Of a stretch of 64,000 bases of DNA, positions 45,412 through 57,540 are shown one piece after another. The translations under genes were made by a program, and so were the position numbers. The notes beneath the pieces are model-generated. The model was given only the letters and a program-made list of their open reading frames with translations. It had not been told where the DNA came from and searched no databases. Source of the DNA: Carettochelys insculpta (Eukaryota > Chordata > Testudines > Carettochelyidae); NCBI RefSeq assembly GCF_033958435.1, contig NC_134138.1, positions 270,235,798 to 270,299,797 on the forward strand, given 5' to 3'. The first letter of the stretch is position 1. Every line of letters starts with the position of its first letter.

Positions 45412-47124
45412 CTAGAGACTTACAATCCAACTGTTGATGACTGAACTCTGAAAGCCGCTCTCCTAAGATACAAGAATGGTCTATAAAACTAATAAAGGCA
45501 TCTAGTAATGGAATTACAGTATTTAACTTATAATAATGAAGCAATAAGATTTTTGATGCACCAAGGAAAAGGAATACTTAGGAACATACCAAAGTGAGAC
45601 TGCTCCCGTTTTCAATATCTCATGTTCCTGCTTTCTTTACTCCTTATACAAACTCTACAAATCCATGAGCTGTCCCTCCTCAGAACCGGAGTTCTGAAAA
45701 CAGCGATATAGGGGGAGGTGAATCCTAATAATGGATATTCTAGAATTCAGCGACAAATATATGTTTGCATGCCACTTACAAGCCATTAAAGAAAAGATGT
45801 GAGGTGTATTCTATTTTAAAATGTTAAATATTGGGAAATTTACATAAGCTTCACAGCAGGATTCATTTCCCTCTCCTGTGTAGACAGCTCTACAGCAATA
45901 AGGCTTCCTTTAGTTGAACTCAAAAGCATCTGAAGCTAAGTATAAGAGTCCACAATATTAGCTGATTTTAGTGTACGGAAACCCGTTTTTTTCTTCTTGG
46001 TGGTCATCGAGTACACGCTTCTATTTCCTGAGAAAAGAGCTATTCTGTAGAAATTTGTGACAGGGTTTATCAGCCCTTGGAGAATCTCTTCATTACTTTT
46101 GAAGTATTTTAGAAACAACCCAGCATTTCTGGACAGTAACCTACATCTCTCTGGAGTAAGCCATCTTCCTACCTGCCTCCAGTAAAAAATAAGGTGTAGT
46201 CAAACTTTACTGACTCTTAGATTTGCTGGTATCCTGTTTTACTATGTTGACAATCACTGGGCTAGATAAGTGGCTATATGAAAAATTTAAAAAAGTTTAA
46301 ACAAAATTATCTGTTCTCTAAATAATGGCCAGTTCAAAACTTGCTCATCTACTGGACACAATTAACTCACTCCTGAAAAAGGGAGGTAGCTCAAAATCAT
46401 TTTATGCTTCTAATTTGTTTGAGGTGTTTGGTTCCCCATACTGCAGGTGAGCTGCTATTAAGAATCAGAAATACTCAGGAAGAAGTACAGACACAAAGTA
46501 TGCATCCACTCATGATTAAGATGAAACTACACAATACCCTTTTAGTCTGTGTCAAAGTAATAGAATTATCTCAATCTCTTCTTTCTACAAAATACAGCTG
46601 CTGCTACCGCAATACGTTGCTCTCAGTCTGGGAAAACAAGTTCTCACTCATAGAAATTAGACACAGAAAAGATCATAGTCAATTTATTCAATCCCCTATG
46701 ACAATACAAGCAACAATCAGCTGGAAAAGCAAAGGCCACAGCAGAGTTGCCATACGTACATCAGATTGAAGACAATGTCAGAGAATACCACCATGGGTGA
46801 AAGTTTCTTCGTTATCTCCATTTCACAGGACACATGAACTACAAATCCGTTCTCTAGAAACAGGAGCCTCTTGGTCAGGGATCTCAAGTTCATTTTACCT
46901 TAAGGCTAGTGTCAGTCCTCAAATCCTCCTAGTGGGTTGTTTAAATTTTACTAAGTAAGATACCATACACTGATGTAAAAATTAGTGAAATAGCTGTAAT
47001 ACGAAATTGACACTATAAAACACAAGTTGCGAGATAAATAAATAAAGGAGAAATAAAAAGTGAATAATGAAAGATAATTCTACCAAAAAAAAATAAGATG
47101 CTTGTTTTTATCAAATTCCAGATT

Positions 47125-47144
47125 CCCCCACCCCCACCCCACCC
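47125..47144 (-). promoter_or_regulatory. Putative G-quadruplex motif in CTDSPL intron 1
   Basis: On the minus (sense) strand the sequence is GGGTGGGGTGGGGGTGGGGG: four G runs of 3-5 with single-T loops. This pattern favours a very stable parallel quadruplex in DNA or nascent RNA. No regulatory role is shown. Confidence 0.6.
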
Positions 47145-48499
47145 TACCAAGTGGCAGTTTACTGGTTCTCTGTCACAGTCAAATATCCAGACTGCTAAAT
47201 CATGGAAAAGTGATCTAATGTGAGAACTCATTGCATGAACAAGAAATATTATTTAGATACATTTTTTGTTGTAAAACTTATATAACATAGCTACATCATT
47301 ATATCATTGGTAGATGTTAACATTTGGGCAATAAGGAGTGCTCAGATAAGCAGTAACAAGTTAGCAATATTTCTGTAAAATTTTCTGTTGAATCCAGGTG
47401 TAAGTTGTAAAGGGTTAGCTGATATATGACTTCATGATTTTATAACCACAGGGGACATCAAGTACATAGAATTTTTTTCATTTGCATTTACTATAAAATA
47501 TAAATATTTAAATAGATGCATCGTTCCTTCATTTTAGAACAAGGATTTAGTTGCTCTGTTTGGAATTCTTCCCAGCACAGTGGTTTGGAATGGGAGTTTA
47601 ACAGGAAATACTGCACAGTCTGTGCATGCATTACATTCCTTTCCAGCCCTGAGAGAGTAGCCAACAAACAAACCTTTCTTCTAGTTTAAAAAAAAAAAAA
47701 AGACAGACTGCACAAAGTTCAACAGCAGATTTGGTCTATGAATCCAAACATCCTTTTCTGTTGATAAAAAGAATTCAATGTACTTCCAGTGTTAAAGCAG
47801 CATCATTTTGAGATGCCAAGATTTTTTTTCATGATGCAAAAAATCTCACTTGTAAGTCTCCTTAGGTCTCTCTCCTATGCACTAACTATAAAAGTGTCTT
47901 TACAGAGCATTCAATATTGATTTATTAATTACTAGTAGAGACTGCCACAATCAAATACAGTTTGTAAGGAAAAGTGGGCAGAGCAAAAACAGTAAGAAAT
48001 TTTTTCAAACATTTTCCATGGACACTGAGCTTTACTCAGGTTTTGATCATTACTTAAAAAGGAGCAACAGACAAGTTCTCGATTTTGTTTCTCAAGTGCA
48101 TAGTAAGGACCAGAATGAGACACATGGACCAAATTTGCAAGTTATATCCCCTTTCAGTTTGCCTCCAAATTGATTTCTTAACTTCTAGTGCATATTAAAT
48201 AATAATTTGTCAACTACTTGAGTGAAAAGAAGCAGCAGCAAAATTAAACAAATGGAAATGTGTAGTGCACAGGGTCAAAATATCAATACCTCACAAAGTA
48301 CTTTTCATCCAGGCTAACACCCTGCACCACTGGAATGATATTAAAGAAAGTTAAAGCACAGCCAGAATGGCAGTGAAACAAATGTTTAAACAAACATGTA
48401 TTTATGGAACAAAAAATATGTATCCAATTTGCAATGCTTTATATCTGATTTAAATGAAAAACTATTGGAAAGGAATGGAAACGTGAGCTAACTCCTTAC

Positions 48500-48661
48500 T
48501 CAACTCCCACGTGGTAAAAATATACTGTTTCTCCCATCGACCTCCCACTGTTGGAACAGTGGCAAAAATCGATTGAAGATATGCAAATCCAGCTATGAGA
48601 ATTACATATCTGGAGCTGACGTATCTTAAGTCTATTTTGTTCCCATAATGTAGACATGGCC
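48500..48661. mobile_element. Harbinger-type MITE fragment
   Basis: The right terminus TAATGTAGACATGGCC resembles the TAGTGTAGACATAGCC ends of the other Harbinger MITEs. Upstream ATATCTGGAGCTGACGTATC fits the subterminal part. The left terminus is not found. Confidence 0.45.
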
Positions 48662-49642
48662 TTTGATGTTTTTACTCAGCCGATGAAGCTACATGCTGGA
48701 AGTGCAGTTCTATCTTTAAAACTGGACTGTAAAGAAGACAGCATGGGGTTCTAAATTAACCAGATCTTACACATTTTCATATCAAATGTGTTAATTTTTA
48801 TCAGAAAATATGTTTTCTTAATTGATAAACTCAAAGACACAAGCTAGGTTTACACTGCCATTTTACTGTAGTGAAACTTTTGTGCTTACGCATGTAAAAA
48901 AATATCCCACCAAGTGCAGCAAGTTACAGTGCAGTAAAGTGTCCACGTAAACAGGCCCCCAGCTCTGTTAGCTACTTCTCCTGGGGTAGGGGTTTACAGA
49001 GACCACAGGGAGAGCTATTCCAGAGCTCCTGCTGTTACTACACTTTCACTTTGAAACACTGCTGTATAGGCAAAGCACCCACTGTGTATCAATAGAGCTG
49101 ATTTTGTGGCAATGAACCAAGCAGTAGCAGAGCTGAAGAGAGTTGCATCTTGACATCTATATGATTACTGAGTCTAATGGGATTTTCAGACAAGACTCTG
49201 AAAATCAAGCTTGAGTTCTTTCCACCTCACATATTAAATATACAAGACTATTCACCTGATGAGCATTTAGCACCAATTTCTCAGCTTGAAAAGTTTCATG
49301 CCAGTGGTCAAGGCCACCTGATCTGAGAGGATATACCCTCTTTTTCCCCCCAAACATCCCTTCCCCAAATACTTATTTCACTCTTCCACACACAAACTTT
49401 AATTTATTTCTCCTGAGTACAGCAGTAAGGTACACTCCTATGTAAACAGAGAGGTCCTGGTGGTAGTTCAGCTGTATATGTTGAATTACAATCATCCGAT
49501 GAAAGGAATGATACTGCTCTACTAAATCTTCTCTTTATAGTACAGAGATCAACCCAGGACATAGAGGTAGGCACCCTAAAAGCCACTGACCAATGTCCAA
49601 TAAGAATTCAGGGTTGTTGGGTTTGACTGTTAGGCTCTAGAA

Positions 49643-49829
49643 CATGGGTGTCCAACCTTTTGGCTTGCCTGGGCTGCATTGAGTGAAGAGGAAATGTCTT
49701 GGGCCGCATATGAAATATAATATAGTTAATGTATACAAATCACATAATAATGTTAAAAGTTTACAATCTTGTGGGGCCGCATTACTAGCTGTCCAGGGCC
49801 ACATGCGGCCCGCAGGCTGGACACGCCTG
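49643..49829. mobile_element. hAT MITE (187 bp) with perfect 8-bp duplication
   Basis: Termini CATGGGTGTCCAACC and complement CAGGCGTGTCCAGCC. Both flanks are CTCTAGAA (49635-49642 and 49830-49837), the 8-bp duplication expected of hAT. The interior has GGGCCGCAT and CATGCGGCCCGCAGGCTGG blocks. Non-coding. Confidence 0.9.
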
Positions 49830-50259
49830 CTCTAGAATATCTCACCTGCATTATAATTAATCTTTCTTTATATTCCCACAGCTTCTTCTCATGAAATAAC
49901 TAGCCTGGTTTGCTCTGTAAGAAGACATAGGTTCAAAATGTGTTCTGTTTGTAATGCTCATCCTTTGCAACTTATTCTTGTTACGATACTGGCTTGGAAG
50001 AAGCCTGAGTTTTTGACAAAGGCAGAAACGTACATAAAGCTGTACAAATTGCAGCTAGCATCCCTTTCTCCAAACTGCTTATGGTTTAATTTCACAAAAA
50101 GCCTAACAATGAAAAGATCTACATTTGTCATGGAGTAAATAATCTGAGCTGAAGGATTTTCTCTTCTTTTTTCTCTGTCAACCACCCATCGCACTCTACC
50201 TCTAAAGAGCAAGACGACATCTACTCAGACGATACCACAAATTTAACTGTCAGTAACCC

Positions 50260-50400
50260 ATGCGGGGAATCTATGGCCTGTGGGCTGGATCCAGTCCCCA
50301 GTAACCCTTAATGTGGCCTGCAGTGAAGCTTCCCTACCCCTTCCCCACCTTCCAACAGCAAGGTAAGCCAACACTAGCGCTCCAGCCCCATTGCAAGTCT
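50260..50400 (+). mobile_element. Partial hAT-like element
   Basis: CATGCGGGGAATCTATGGCC followed by TGTGGGCTGGATCCAG resembles hAT termini of the CAGYGGGGAACCTRYGGCCC type. The right end is not located. Confidence 0.45.
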
Positions 50401-51303
50401 CCCTGCCTTCAATCTGTAACACCCTAAATGATGTAGGTCCTAGCTAAGAGACTGCAGCTTTCACTGCAAGCAGCCAGAGGAAGTGACTTTTGTTGGACAC
50501 TTGAAACAGAAATCCTTATGGATTCAATTGTGGGAATCTTTAAGTAAGGTAACAAAGGGATAAATTTATCTACTCTGATAGATCCTAACATCAGGGAGTG
50601 TTGTGAGAGCCACCTCTCGTTAGCTTTTGCCACAGAGGAACTATGTTAGCTGTCTTTGGGGTTTGTCCTTTTCTGTCCGTGTATATATATTTTAAAGTTA
50701 TGCACTGGAACTCAGACATGTAATTGAGTGTATTTTATACAGCAAAAAGCAAACATTTTAAAATACTCTCTTGTGACCTGCTTTTTAAAGAGTGTTTAAA
50801 ATAAAACAATTGAAAGAGAGGACAATTGTTTATTATTCCACTAGGTTAAGTAAGGAGCTACCCTAAAAAGACAAAATTCAGACATCAGTTCTGGTCATCT
50901 TATTTAGGTGTTAGAATACAAGATTACAGCAAAGAAAAGGCTATAATAAAAACCAGTATGATTAAGCAAACAAAAAAAATAAACAAAAAACCCCCCAAAA
51001 AGGCAGTCCTTCCTTTGAAAGGATGCTCTAAGCCAAAATGTACAAATAGCACGCACAGGAGGGGGCAATGGGTGTATTCTACCTGCTGGTAGAACAAAGT
51101 AAAACTAGCTGTCTCAGAAGGTCAGACAGAATAGGTGAAGATAAGTGAAGCTGCAGACTAATGGTTACCCCTCTAATACTATGCTGATAATGAGACACAG
51201 ACAAACCACAAGGTAACCGGCATGCTTAATTTTATTGAACATCTACTACGCCCATCTAGAGATGAAAAATGTTTTGGAGGTGGTGGGAAAGGAACAGTGT
51301 ACT

Positions 51304-51504
51304 GGGGAGAAGGAGTATCTCGGGGTTAGAGAATTTACTTTGTGGGCACAGAGTTGAGAGTTCAATCCTTGCAGGGGCGACCTTACAGGGTTCTGGGGCA
51401 GGTTAAAAGGAAAAGGTCTGTGGGGGATGGTGGTGGGCTCCTATTGTGGGTGCAGGGGACTGGATTCAAGGACCTCCCAAGGTCTCTTCTAGTTCTGTTG
51501 TTTT
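51304..51504 (+). repeat. tRNA-derived SINE with CR1-like tail (copy 1)
   Basis: The head is tRNA-like with a degraded A box (CTCGGGGTTAGAGAATTTAC) and B box (GAGAGTTCAATCC). The body is followed by a CR1-like tail (GACTGGATTCAAGGACCTCC, CAAGGTCTCTTCTAGTTCTG). This is the architecture of the tortoise Pol III/SINE group, which borrows the CR1 3' end for retrotransposition. It lies immediately next to copy 2. Confidence 0.75.
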
Positions 51505-51893
51505 GGGGAGGAGGATCTCTCAGTGGTTAGAGCTTTGGCTTTGTAAACCCAAGGCTGTGAGTTTAATCTTTGAGGGGGGCCTTTCAAGTGTCTAGGGCAG
51601 GTTAGCCTTAAAAAAAAAATCTGTCAGGGATGAGTATCAGAGGGGTAGCTGTGTTAGTCTGTATCCACAAAAACAATGAGAAGTCCTGGGGCACCTGATA
51701 GATAAATAGATGTATTGAAACAAACTTTCATGGGCAAAGACCACTTTGACAGATGCATTTTATGCTCTAGCATATCTGTTAAACTATAAGATACCACAAG
51801 ACTTCTCATTTTTGTTAGAGATGGTGATAGCTCCTGCTGTGAGTGCAGGGGGATGGACCCGATGACCTCTCAAAGTCCCTTCCAGTTCCATGA
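51505..51893 (+). repeat. tRNA-derived SINE (copy 2) split by a Penelope fragment
   Basis: The head has TCTCAGTGGTTAGAGCTTTG (A box) and GCTGTGAGTTTAATCTTTG (B box), followed by CTAGGGCAGGTTAGCC. The body is broken at about 51627 and resumes at about 51821 with GATGGTGATAGCTCCTGCTG and the CR1-like tail GGACCCGATGACCTCTCAAA, GTCCCTTCCAGTTCC. The short GGGATG/GAGATG repeat at the break suggests a target duplication for the inserted fragment. Confidence 0.75.
51628..51820. mobile_element. Inverted double Penelope-like tail
   Basis: The left part (51630-51740) is a minus-oriented tail starting GTATCAGAGGGGTAGCTGTG. The right part (about 51765-51818) is the same tail partly repeated in plus orientation (ATCTGTTAAACTATAAGATA, CCACAAGACTTCTCATTTTT). 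The insertion is thus a head-to-head arrangement of two truncated tails. Confidence 0.6.
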
Positions 51894-53523
51894 GACAAGT
51901 ATAAAAGCTCAAAGAAATCATTATTTTAAGAATCCTGCTCTCCATGATCCCAACAGTGAAGACTGGAAAGAATGTAATGTCTTCACTAGAATGCATTTTC
52001 TGGATGGTACAAGGCTGTGCCTCCCACACCACTGTTTGTTTGACAATTGTCTTAAACTGGAAGTGTCATTACCCTTTAACAGCACAAAGGAAGGAGGTTT
52101 CCCCAGCTGTGTCAAGGAATGGATCTCCATTGCCATACCTTAACATCTTTCTTTGAGTCCCAGTTCTCTCTCAACTTCTCCTGTACTACTTTTTTATTTT
52201 ATGTATTCCTCCTATCCAACAGCTTTTTTAGATATAAATGTTCATTTTCTGTATGGTTCCTATCTGCTGTATTTTTTATTGGGATGCACACTGCCCCACC
52301 CCAACTTACTCCTCTTTGTTTCTCCCTCCATCACTCTTATGACTGGGGTCATGGCTTTTTGTCTCTGCTGTTCTGCTTTCCTCCCACTGATCCCACTGGC
52401 CAGTCAGGAGCAGATGTGAGAAGGGAATGGAGCCACATGTGTCCCTGGGGTGTTGCACCAGATAAGAGACCCCTATCTCTTATGCACACCACCCTGCTCC
52501 TGCATGCCAGCCTCCTAGCCAGACCTCCCACCACCAGCCTGCACCTGCACTGTAGTGCCAAATGAAAACATCCAGGAAGGCAATCAACAATATATAAACT
52601 ATACAACATTTTAATTTAAAAATGATCACATTTAAATAAGAAGTGCCCATATATCTACAGAAAGTTTACCTTACTGCAGAAAAAAGGAAAACAGACTTTG
52701 TTACAAATACATCAATGTCACCAAAAGCAGAGTAAACGAAGGAGAAAATATTACCTGATCTAAAGGGTGAAACTCAATCACTCACGTGACTTTTGCGGAG
52801 TTAACGCATTGATGTGCCTTAAAATTGAGTACCATAACACTTATTAATGAAATCTGGAGGTCACTGTAACCAGTGGTACTGTACCATTACCAAAGCAACA
52901 TTTAATAAACAAATAAATAAATACATAAATATCGATCATTTATTGGAAGCTCCTACTACTAAAAATAAGGCAAGACTTCTAATTCACAAACCCATAAAGT
53001 ACCAGTGATATTTCCTGAAAATAAGACTAACACAATGCATGTGATACTGAAAAGAAAATATATTTTCCTGAAAGTTATAATCCTCAGAGAACTCCCAGTA
53101 GTAGGTTTCAAGCCTTCTATAAATCCATGACATGAACTAAGTAAGGAGCCACCAGATACCTTTTAAGTTGAGAAGCCCCAATGATGTGGAAATGGGATCT
53201 GCCATACAAAATATTCCTGCTTACCACGAAAATGACAGAGAATTGGATACATCTTACTGTCAGACCACAAGTGGTCCCTGTATCAACGAATGCCAGATTC
53301 AATCTTTCTTACACTAAGCAGAACTGGATTTCTGCTATTCATGTAAAAGCTGATATTAACCTTCCATTCAAGGCATCAGAGAGAGCATCTATCACAGTAC
53401 AGCACAACTTCATCCATTGTGGAGGGAGGCTCTGTATGTCTTAGCACCATCATCTCTGGCCACAAAGATTCTGACCATGCTCGAGAGAGACAAAGAGGCT
53501 TCAGAAAAACACTTGTAAGTCTT

Positions 53524-53672
53524 CGAGAACAACAAGAAGTCCTGTGGCATCTTATAGACTAACATATTTTAGAGCATAAGGTTTCGTGGGCAAAGACCCT
53601 CTTTAAAGCGTTAATTGACTGCTTTTTTGTTTTGATTGTATACAGACTAAGATGGCTCTCTCTCTTACTACC
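53524..53672. mobile_element. Second inverted double Penelope-like tail
   Basis: The left part is minus-oriented (ACAAGAAGTCCTGTGGCATC, TTATAGACTAACATATTTTA, TTTCGTGGGCAAAGACCC). The right part is plus-oriented and belongs to the other tail subfamily (AATTGACTGCTTTTTTGTTT, ATACAGACTAAGATGGCT). They are fused near 53608. Confidence 0.6.
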
Positions 53673-54025
53673 CCAAATATAAAGTTGTAACCCTCTAACA
53701 GCTTTTCATAAATCAATGTCACACAATGCCAGTGGTCAATTCTACAAACCCACACTGAAATTCTGCCTTGTGCATTGCCCATAGCAGCCAAAAAGACTGC
53801 TGTTTGTTTTTTAATGTCATCTGAATGTTTTGATAGCATTCATATAATTGCGTAATAAATGATTTTCAAGGCATGTGCTTTGAAATGAACAAAACAAAGA
53901 TCCAGAGACTTCAAGAAATCCATGATGGAATTGGGCCCAGATCCTCAAAAGGTATTAAGACTAAATACCTTTGAAGATCTGTGCGCCTCAGCTACTGCCA
54001 ATATATTTCATGTGTAAAACACAGA

Positions 54026-54457
54026 GGCCGTGTCTTCACTAGCCCCCTTCTTTGAAGGGGGCATGGAAATGACACAGACTGGGGAATATCAAATGAGGCG
54101 CTACCATGCGTATGCACTGCCTCATTAGCATAATGGCAGACATGCAAATTTTGAAGCTGCTCTCTTCTTAGTGCTGATAGGCAATCTAGATGAGGATGCT
54201 TAAAAATATTTCTCCAACTTCGAAATCCCCTTACTCCTAAAACTAATTGGGTGTAAGAGAATTTCGAAGTTGGGCATGTACTTTGAAGCGCCCACATCTA
54301 GACAGCCTATCAGCACTTCGAAGTTAGCAGCTTCAAAATTTGTGCAGCTGCTATTATGCTAATGAGGCACTGCATATGCATGGAAGCACCTCATTGATAT
54401 TCCCTGATTTATGTTATTTCAATGCCACCTTCGAAGAAGGGGCTAGTGTAGACAGCC
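54026..54457. mobile_element. Fold-back Harbinger MITE (copy 2)
   Basis: Termini GGCCGTGTCTTCACTAGCCC and inverted GGGGCTAGTGTAGACAGCC. Internal arms match each other (TTCGAAATCCCCTTACTCCT against TGTAAGAGAATTTCGAAGTT) and match the family at 34199-34624. More diverged; no clear 3-bp duplication. Confidence 0.75.
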
Positions 54458-55923
54458 TCAGAGAGCACAGCAATCAGTGGCAACACAACTCCCCTGCTTA
54501 ATAGGAGTGTAGAGGATACATGCACTGAAAACTCTGAGGTACTCAAACATGGGAGCCCCTTATTAAAATAAAAGTGCCTAACATTAACACTACCAATTAT
54601 ATATGGGGATTTACCTTGGAATTTTATTTCAAATATTGTGGTTTCTTCACTGAACTAAGAGTATAGGAGATGCTGTGATGAGCCACTTATTTAAGAGTAA
54701 ATAAAAGCATTTAGGAAATGTTTACACAATCCACTGATTTTTTTAAGACACTTCTGTGTTACTATTTACCTCTTAACCCCCATTAAGAAACTTAGCTCCT
54801 ACACAATTTTCCTAGTCAGCTACTCTAAACATCTTCAAGTCCACTTCCTGGTGCATGTAACATTCCATTTTTTCACGAGTAAGTTCAGGCAACTGAATCA
54901 AATGTAATCTAAAAGAAGAGTTCACCTCCATATGGAAAGCATAGCTGAACAGAATATTCAGAGTATCGGTTCAGTATTACATTCACCATAGGTAAATTGT
55001 AAACAAGCAAACTAGCGGGCTGGATAAACTTTGTTTAAAACAAATTTTAAAAATGAATTTTAATTTCCAAACTACATAACACCAAATAGCCTAAAACAAT
55101 TTTCTGAATGACACAACCTAGAAAATATTCTGAGAAAAGGAGCAAATGATAACTTCATACATGATACCTTTACCTTTTAACAGGGTCTGATGGTAGCAAA
55201 AATACATTTCAGAAATCTGTTCAGAAATTTGAAAAACAAGGGCAAAATTATCTATCTGACCCAGTCCTGCATACAAACAAAGGAAAGATAATCCAGGATC
55301 AGTCATGAAATTAAGTAATTTCATTAAGGGGATAGATTACTATCTTTCATCAAAGCGTATTCTAAATAAGACCATCCAGCTCTGCTACAAGATTGAAATC
55401 CTAACAAATACGGTATTTACATATGAAGCGTAATTACATACATCATTCATTGCTTGAATCAAGCACTTTTTTCCCCAAAGAATTTCCATTTCCTCTGATT
55501 TCAGTGACTACCAATGGAACAAACATTCAAAGAGAAGTATTTTTAGAAGTACAGATAGTAACAGAATATTTTCTGAAATGCTGATATAAAGAAAAAAATT
55601 GCCTCCATCATTTCTTCTTTAAAGAAAGCTTTCTGCTTTGCCTTCCTTCCACGCATTTACTTTAATAATGCATTAAAATAAAGGGCAGGAATTTGGATTT
55701 TTCAATCTACCAAAACCAGTAAAGTAAGTGCCCCAATGCTCCAGAAATGATTCAGGTAGTCTTTTGAATACTTTAAGCATAAAACAGATTGTCTAAAATT
55801 ATAAACGTCTGCTAGGAATGCACACTTAATTTTTAACATCCATCCCATGCCAATGCTGGTGCATAGGTCTGAAATCAATCTCTTCCATTCCTCTCCATCA
55901 TTTGCTCTGTGGTGTTGACATAG

Positions 55924-56120
55924 ACAAGTGGTTCTCAACCTATTTACCATTGTGAACTGCATGTGGAGTTCTGTGTATGTTATGTGGGCTGCATCCCATG
56001 CGCTCTCTCTCTCTCTCTCCCCCCCGCCCCCCGACCCACACCACCTATGTGACCCTCAGGATGTCAGAATCTGTGATTTCTATGACCTCTGTGACAGACA
56101 TGTAGCCTAAATCATAGGTG
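55924..56120 (+). mobile_element. hAT-Charlie-like fragment with (CT)n
   Basis: CAAGTGGTTCTCAACCTATT closely resembles the CAGTGGTTCTCAACCTTTTT terminus of hAT-Charlie elements. A (CT)n/C-rich tract follows at 56000-56032. The other terminus is not identified, so the end is approximate. Confidence 0.5.
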
Positions 56121-57011
56121 ATACATTTCCCCCATTTAATGTTAACAATGATAAAATTATAAACTTATGTCATTCCCATTGCCAAAGATATGAATTCCAT
56201 TTCCATCACTTTATCACATATTGAAGATTTATACTGCATTATACTCCATTTTGTATTATAATATTTGCTCAGCACTGTGATAGTCCATACCCCTATAGTC
56301 ATCCTCTTTACAATATTTTATTAAAGTCTGTACAAAGCACAACTACATAAGGTATAATTTGAAAACCCATGACTTGCTGATCATTGTTGTCCTGGTAAAA
56401 TGTGTTAATACTGTGCAAGTGTAAGACTGCACTGATCGTATTACCAAAAACATGTTCCAACACAAACAAATTCCCTATAGACAAACAGGTAGCCAGGCAT
56501 CAGTGAGATCAAATGGACTATCAAATGATTAAGTGGCTTCTCTTTTGCAGAAGAGGGACTATGTGGGGGGAGGAATCTGCATTTTGATAAGGAAGCAGAT
56601 TAAGGTTCCTGGTAATTTGTTAACTGGAGATGATTCTTGTGCAAGAGAAAGGGCTATAAACAGGAAGGGCAGATGGCCCAAATAATTCTTCCCTTGCCTT
56701 CAACCCATGGCATCATCATCATCAACTCCTGAAAGAAGTCGGTATCCTGCCTGAAATAGGTTCAGTCAGTAAGACTGATGGTACACATGATGAGAGACTG
56801 CTGGAACACAGTCACTGAACTTGCCTTAGATGCTACTGCAGTTTACCTTTTATTTTCTTATAACTAATTCTGACTTCTATGTTTCATTACTTGTAGTCAC
56901 TTAAAGTCTATCTTTCTTTAGTTAATAAATTTGTCATGTTGTTTTATCTAAACAAGTGTGTTAGGATTGAAGAGCTCAGAGAAACTGCATTTGGGCTAAC
57001 AAGATTGTGTG

Positions 57012-57095
57012 CATTTTGTTAGTCTTTAAAGTGTTACATTTCTGCTGCTTTGTTTTGTTAGAGTACAGACTAACATGGCTACCTCTCTGTTATTA
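57012..57095 (+). mobile_element. Penelope-like 3' tail (short)
   Basis: TTTGTTAGTCTTTAAAGTGT, CTGCTGCTTTGTTTTGTTAG and ACTAACATGGCTACCTCTCT match the terminal part of the other tails. 5'-truncated. Confidence 0.7.
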
Positions 57096-57540
57096 CGTAT
57101 CATTTTGTGTTAATAAATGATGGACTTCATATGAGTTTGTGTTGTCCAGAAGAGTGCCAGGCAGTACAAGACACATATTCCGGGGGAAAGTCTGGAACTG
57201 GGAATTTGATGATGTTTCCCTCCAGTGTAATTCATGAGTGACTATTTACTTGCTGGAAGTTGTGATAGCAGACCAGGAGTTGTGCTGAGCAGGAAAGGAG
57301 TATAAAAAGCATCCCAAACTGAGGAATTAAGGACACTGAGGTCCCTCGGTCCAGATTGTACCCTGGGTAATGTCACAAGCACCTTCATAAAATTAAAATA
57401 TAATCAACACCAGATATAATTATATGGCCTCAGAAATAAACCAAAAACAAACAGAACTACTCTGACCGAGCTCTAACTTGCTAAATCACATGGGGCAAAA
57501 CAACTATGACCAGAAACAAGTTGGAAATCTGTGTCACAAA

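Noticed and set aside
48840..49090. GCTAGGTTTACACTGCC, resembling a Harbinger MITE terminus
   Set aside because: No matching inverted end or target duplication located; could be a fragment but unsupported.
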